Below, in pieces: positions 59,845 to 64,000 of a stretch of DNA of 64,000 bases. The DNA is from Desmodesmus armatus (Eukaryota > Chlorophyta > Chlorophyceae > Sphaeropleales > Scenedesmaceae), in assembly GCA_007449985.2 (NCBI GenBank), contig VIIQ02000589.1, forward strand, positions 62,001-126,000. The letters run 5' to 3'. Under the pieces are notes generated by a model. The model made no database searches. It saw only the letters and a list, made by a program, of their open reading frames with translations, and was not told where the DNA came from. Numbering within the stretch: the stretch's first letter is position 1; each line of letters starts with the position of its first letter. Made by a program: the position numbers and the translations under genes.

Positions 59845-61751
59845 TCAACGATGAAAACTCTGCCATTTTTTCCAGCAAGCTGAGGCCTGACGCTGCTCCC
59901 CTCTGGCCTGTGCAGCAGCCATCAGTCCACTGACCATCTTCTGCTCTGCTCCTGGTGACTTCACTTCGCCTGGGCGTGCGCCAGCAGGTGCTGCAAGACG
60001 CAGAAATAAGCAACCACGCAGGCACCCATTCAGCAGCGTGGAAGCCATGAACAGGACACATCAGCACTGAGTGTGCCCCACAACTTGTTAAGCTTCAGAC
60101 ATGCGGGGCTGCTGTCTGGAAAGCTGGCATGCATTGCGCTCGTACCTGTGTCACAATGCCATTAGCCACTGTGGGGCTCACTGCTGGGCCCAGCACGTTC
60201 ATGTGGCGCTTGCGGTAGCCCTGCAGCAACAGATTAGCAAGTGCACAAGTGAGCAAGGTTGCAGCCGCTGCCAGCCCAAGGAGGCATTGCAAGAGCAAAC
60301 ATAGCCAGCAAAAATGCAAGTTCTGGCTTGTGCACGACCTACACTGTCGAGGCATGCGCAACGTACACAGCAATACCATGCCATTGCAACCCACTGTACT
60401 GCTGTGTGAGGCATCAACTGCTGACCAGCACACAGAGTCCAAGCACAATTCACTTGCATGCCATGCCTGCCAGACTCACCGGCACCATCTGTGTGGCCAG
60501 GTTGCTGAGGCTGTCAAACTCTGTGACCACGTCCCACATGCGGTGGAACTCATCCACCAGCTTGTAGAACTTGCGCACCTCCTCTGGGTGGGACCTGCGA
60601 CAAGAGGACACAGATGTAAGTGAAGGCGGATACAGCACGGTCGGTGCAGGTCGCAATGACTGCGGCTGGTCGCATGGCTGTGCTAATCAACCAACAGCAG
60701 CAGTAAACAACAGGGCCACGCTATCAATGCAAGAGTAGCCCCCTACATCATCTGCTGCTGGCCCTGCTGCATCCTGGCTTTGCACCCACCACTGGTTCCG
60801 CGCACTGGCCCTGCTGCTGAATCTGCCCCTGCTGGCCGAGCACCCCTTTTGAGCTCCCACTGGCCCTGCATTTTGGCCCTGCGGCACACTGGCCCTGCCC
60901 CACCCCCACCCCTTCGCCCCTGCTGTCTGCACCTGTAGTAGTAGTCCTTGCCAAACATGCTGCTGAAGTCGGGCCACTGTGCCAGGATGTTGTAGCGCTC
61001 ATGGGCCAGGCCCAGCAGGTGCTCCATGAAGCTGGCATGCAGCACACTCACACGAGCTGCCTCAAACAGTGTCAGGGGAGAGGCCTGCAGCCTGAAGAGA
61101 CAGCAGCCAGCAAGCAGGACATACGGATGGTTCAGCACATGGTGATGGTCGCTAGTTGGTACAGTGTGTGCATAAGCTCCCTGCCCCGCTGCTGCGGCTG
61201 CTTCTTGCAAGCAGCTGTCCTGCAAAAGGCGACCAGATGACGATGGGCTGATGAAGGTAGGCGGTGTGCTGCCGAGTCCATCCACAGCGCCCAGGATGCT
61301 GCTGCACACGGACAAAACCAATGAGGGCGCCTGCAACCGTTCCATGCGAATGGTCACACTGCTTTCAAAGCTGGTATTGGTCATCGCACGACCTGCACCA
61401 TTGCTGCTGCTCCACCCCTGCTACAGACTTTGCTACCAGCTTGCAGCAAGAAGCAGCACACAGTAGTGAAGTCACTCACTGCCTGATGCTGCTGCCGGCG
61501 TAGCTAGCCTTGGCAGACGCCTTGCCAGCCTTCACGTCAACCACCACGTTGTTGACGTCACCAGACACCTTGAAGCTGATGCTGGAGCTGCCTGCTGCAG
61601 CAGGGGCATCAGCGACGCTGCTGCCTGCATAGCTGGACAGGGAGCGGCCCTGGACTGCTGCAGCTGCGCACTCCAGCGTGCTGCCAGTGGCTGCAGCAGT
61701 TCCGTACAAGTACAATGCATCAGCAGCGGGGTTCGACTGGGCACGGATCAT
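59845..61751 (-). CDS. Unrecognised protein gene, multi-exon
   Basis: Probable start ATG at 61751. First exon to about 61480: MIRAQSNPAADALYLYG ... SSSISFKVSGDVNNVVVDVK ... SYAGSSIRQ. Next about 61400-60935: MTNTSFESSVTIRMERLQAP ... SILGAVDGLGST, and after a likely internal intron SPLTLFEAARVSVLHASFME and HERYNILAQWPDFSSMFGKD. Then about 60597-60480: SHPEEVRKFYKLVDEFHRMW ... FDSLSNLATQMV. Then about 60223-60145: GYRKRHMNVLGPAVSPTVAN. The last exon falls near 60000-59845. The conserved-looking, helix-rich pieces and regular splice sites support a real gene, but I do not recognise the family. Its start is divergent from the plus-strand gene at 62.2 kb. Confidence 0.5.
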
Positions 61752-62213
61752 GGGCAAGCAAACTGCGTTTTGCTGCTCCAGATCACTACTGTTGGTGTTG
61801 CCAGGTCAACAGAGAGCCCACTCCTGGCACGCGAGATGCTGCAAACCAGTCACCTTGGCATGCCTGCTGCAGCAGACGCAGGCTAGGCACAGCCCTCCTC
61901 ATACTGCTGCACGGGACTGACCCCCTTCAAGACGCGAAGAAGGGAAAAGCGATCGCGGGCGCAGACGTTTCCGTTCAGCTGCAGGAGTTTGAGTTCCTAG
62001 AGACAACCAGCGAAACCCTTCGAGCCAAGTGACAACTGTGTGACACCAGGGCTCAAGAGGGGTTTGTAACTCTGCCTCTGATGCAGGGCTCATCGCGGGG
62101 TTGAGAGGTTCCTTGGGTGAGCTGTGTGTGCATAAGATCGTACTACGTGAATAACCACCACCACTCCTCACCACCAGCACCACAGTGCCAGGCTGGCGAG
62201 ACAGCAGCGGCAC

Positions 62214-64000
62214 ATGGATGCCTGTCTCTTCCTGCAAGCACTGCAGTGCCTTCTCCCAGACAGCATAACAAACCATGAAAGCCTTCAGCCACCCAGCACG
62301 AGCCCGTTGAAGTGCAAGACCAGGTTCCACATCTGCCTTGAGGAGCAGCATGCAGCCAGGCAGTCTATCCCAACAGCAGGGTCATGGGCGGGCTTGCTGG
62401 CTCAAGGCACCGTCAACATAAAACTGCGGTTGCCAGATGGCACATGCAAAGCGACAATTGATGCCACCATCAGGGTCCCTGGAGAAGACACAGAGCAGGA
62501 GCAACAGCCGGCCCCGCTGCAGCTGGAGTGGTTCGGCCAGCAGTATCTATTTGACATGCAGCAAATCGTCAAGGTGAGCCATCTGGAAGCTGCATGATCC
62601 CAAAACGATACACACCCTGGTCTTGTATTCCATCCCTGTCATGTCAGCCAACGGCCGGCTGGCATGTGTACTTGTGCGACGGCTGCAGGTTGTGTGCTCA
62701 GCTGGGGTGGCAGCAGCAGCTGCAACACACCAGCAGGGCCAGTCGCATGGCCCATCCTGCCTTCTGGCACCACCAGTGTCCTTGCCCAGTGAACAGATGC
62801 AGGGCTTTGCACATGTCGAGTGGGTCTCCCTGATCACCAGGCATGTGTGCCTCGACATCATGGTGCCAGACCAACCTGACGCAACACAGCAATTGGGCAG
62901 GTGGGGCAGGAGGCCTCCTGGTTGCTTTTTACTTTGGTATGGATGTTGCTGCTCAACCTGAAATTTGCAGATTCGGTGCAGCAGAGGGTGCAAGACCCCT
63001 TGCACAGTACAGGGTCACACACCTGCTTGCTTGATGGATCCTGCTAGTCACAGGCCTATCCAGCCTCCCGTCCCCTAGGCACGCCATGTTCCCAGCTGCC
63101 TGTCCAGCCTCGTTTGTTCATGTGCGTTAGCTAGCCTGTACTCCTACTCAGCAGCGGCCTTGACCACTCTATCACACTCTCGAAAAGCTTCAATTGAGCA
63201 AGTCGTCAGCTGTTTCTGCTGTGCTGTGCAGGATGGTCTGTGCCTTGCACAGAGTTGCACCCTGCTGTGCTGGGCACAGTCCACACCCTCATGCAGCAGC
63301 TCAGGCACCTGCACCGAGCAGCAGCTGTGCCACAGATAACAGCAGCGGCCCTGCCGGCCCTCTTGACAATCAGCACAGCAGCATGCAGGTTCCTGCAGCT
63401 ACCATGGACCCTCTACATCCTGTTCATTTGCTGGTAGGCGCTACCTGTGACATGCAAATGATGCAGCTGTTGTTGGACCAGGTTGCACACCCCAGCAGCA
63501 GTGGTGGTGCTGGGGCTGCAGACAGCGATGCTGCAGGGGATGCTGCGCTGCAGCAGTTCAGGATGCAGCACATGCTGGATGCTGTGGTGAGTTTGCATAC
63601 AGTGGCTGCTGTGCTGGAGGGCACTGAGTCATTGTGGGCGGCCCGGCTGCATAGTTTTGCAGCACACCGACCTGACAACACAGTCATGCACAGGCTGGCA
63701 GGTCGTCCTGTTGATGTTCAGACCTTGCATGCGCATCTGTCTCTGAAGGTTGTTGACGCCAGTCCGAGTGTTATTGCTGAGACAGTGCTGTGCTTGTGCG
63801 TTTTGCCTCTGCATGTCTCTTCTGCAGGCACACCTGCATGCCAGTCAGAGGAGCGTGTGAGGCGGGCATTCATGCATTGGTTGCTTGCAGAGCAAGCGTG
63901 CGCTGATGCGTCGGCCGTCAGCATGCTGGCGCTGTGCTTGAGAAGGCACATTCCTGGTGCTCTGGCAGAGACAAATAGTCAACAGCTTGCGGCAGAGCCA
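62214..64000 (+). CDS. Unrecognised protein gene, 3' end beyond the window
   Basis: Coding-like pieces: about 62290-62573 (CKTRFHICLEEQHAARQ; GTVNIKLRLPDGTCKATIDA; LQLEWFGQQYLFDMQQIVK, then a GT donor), about 62620-62900 (SIPVMSANGRLACVLVRRL; QGFAHVEWVSLITRHVCLDI), a Leu/Ala-rich piece near 63240-63420, and an open frame from about 63450 to the window end (LHTVAAVLEGTESLWAARLH; DASPSVIAETVLCLCVLPLH; RRAFMHWLLAEQACADAS). The last part looks like an alpha-helical repeat protein. Order, splice sites and start are not settled. I cannot name a family. Confidence 0.4.

Overview
The window looks like nuclear DNA of a chlorophycean green alga, most likely Chlamydomonadales and in general character like Haematococcus. 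I infer this from genes cut into many short exons by GT-AG introns, CAG/CTG-rich coding sequence with poly-Gln and poly-Ala runs, long microsatellites, nuclear-type tRNA genes, plant/algal-type proteins and many small DNA transposons. No species is proven. Gene models below were built by eye; where exon phases agree and the total is divisible by three I say so.

Layout. 0-2.2 kb: 3' part of a formamidase gene (+). 3.8 kb: a tRNA-Ala(UGC) gene, with further identical copies at 20.7 and 27.75 kb, each preceded by the same ~40-bp block. 3.9-12.4 kb: two tandem copies of a segmental duplication, each carrying a broken copy (-) of a gene for a secreted Cys-rich protein with a PGQP-repeat tail; a small intronless antibiotic-biosynthesis-monooxygenase-like gene (+) lies between them. 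13-19.6 kb: TTC27/Emw1-type TPR protein (+). 22-25 kb: FAD-dependent oxidoreductase (+). 28.6-32 kb: C-terminal half of a CLC chloride channel/transporter (+) with an in-frame stop. 33.6-36.4 kb: a gene (-) fusing a sterol-desaturase/fatty-acid-hydroxylase domain to a DGAT2-type acyltransferase. 37-39.3 kb: a divergent membrane fatty-acid desaturase (+). 40.5-46.6 kb: several DNA transposons. 44.8-47.5 kb: third and only intact copy (+) of the secreted PGQP protein. 49.3-53.1 kb: two small secreted or membrane protein genes (+). 54.4-59.6 kb: LRR protein with a huge low-complexity tail (-). 59.8-61.75 kb: unrecognised gene (-). 62.2-64 kb: unrecognised gene (+) running off the end.

The most notable item is the hydroxylase-acyltransferase fusion. 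Six exons join in phase to 582 codons, and one uninterrupted exon carries both the C-terminal FFTFWD motif of the hydroxylase and the start of the acyltransferase. Lying head to head with a desaturase, it suggests a small lipid-modification locus that oxidises a lipid or isoprenoid and then esterifies it (inference). The second story is the three-copy secreted protein family: two copies are broken by indels, and the only intact copy has transposons in its TATA box and in an intron.
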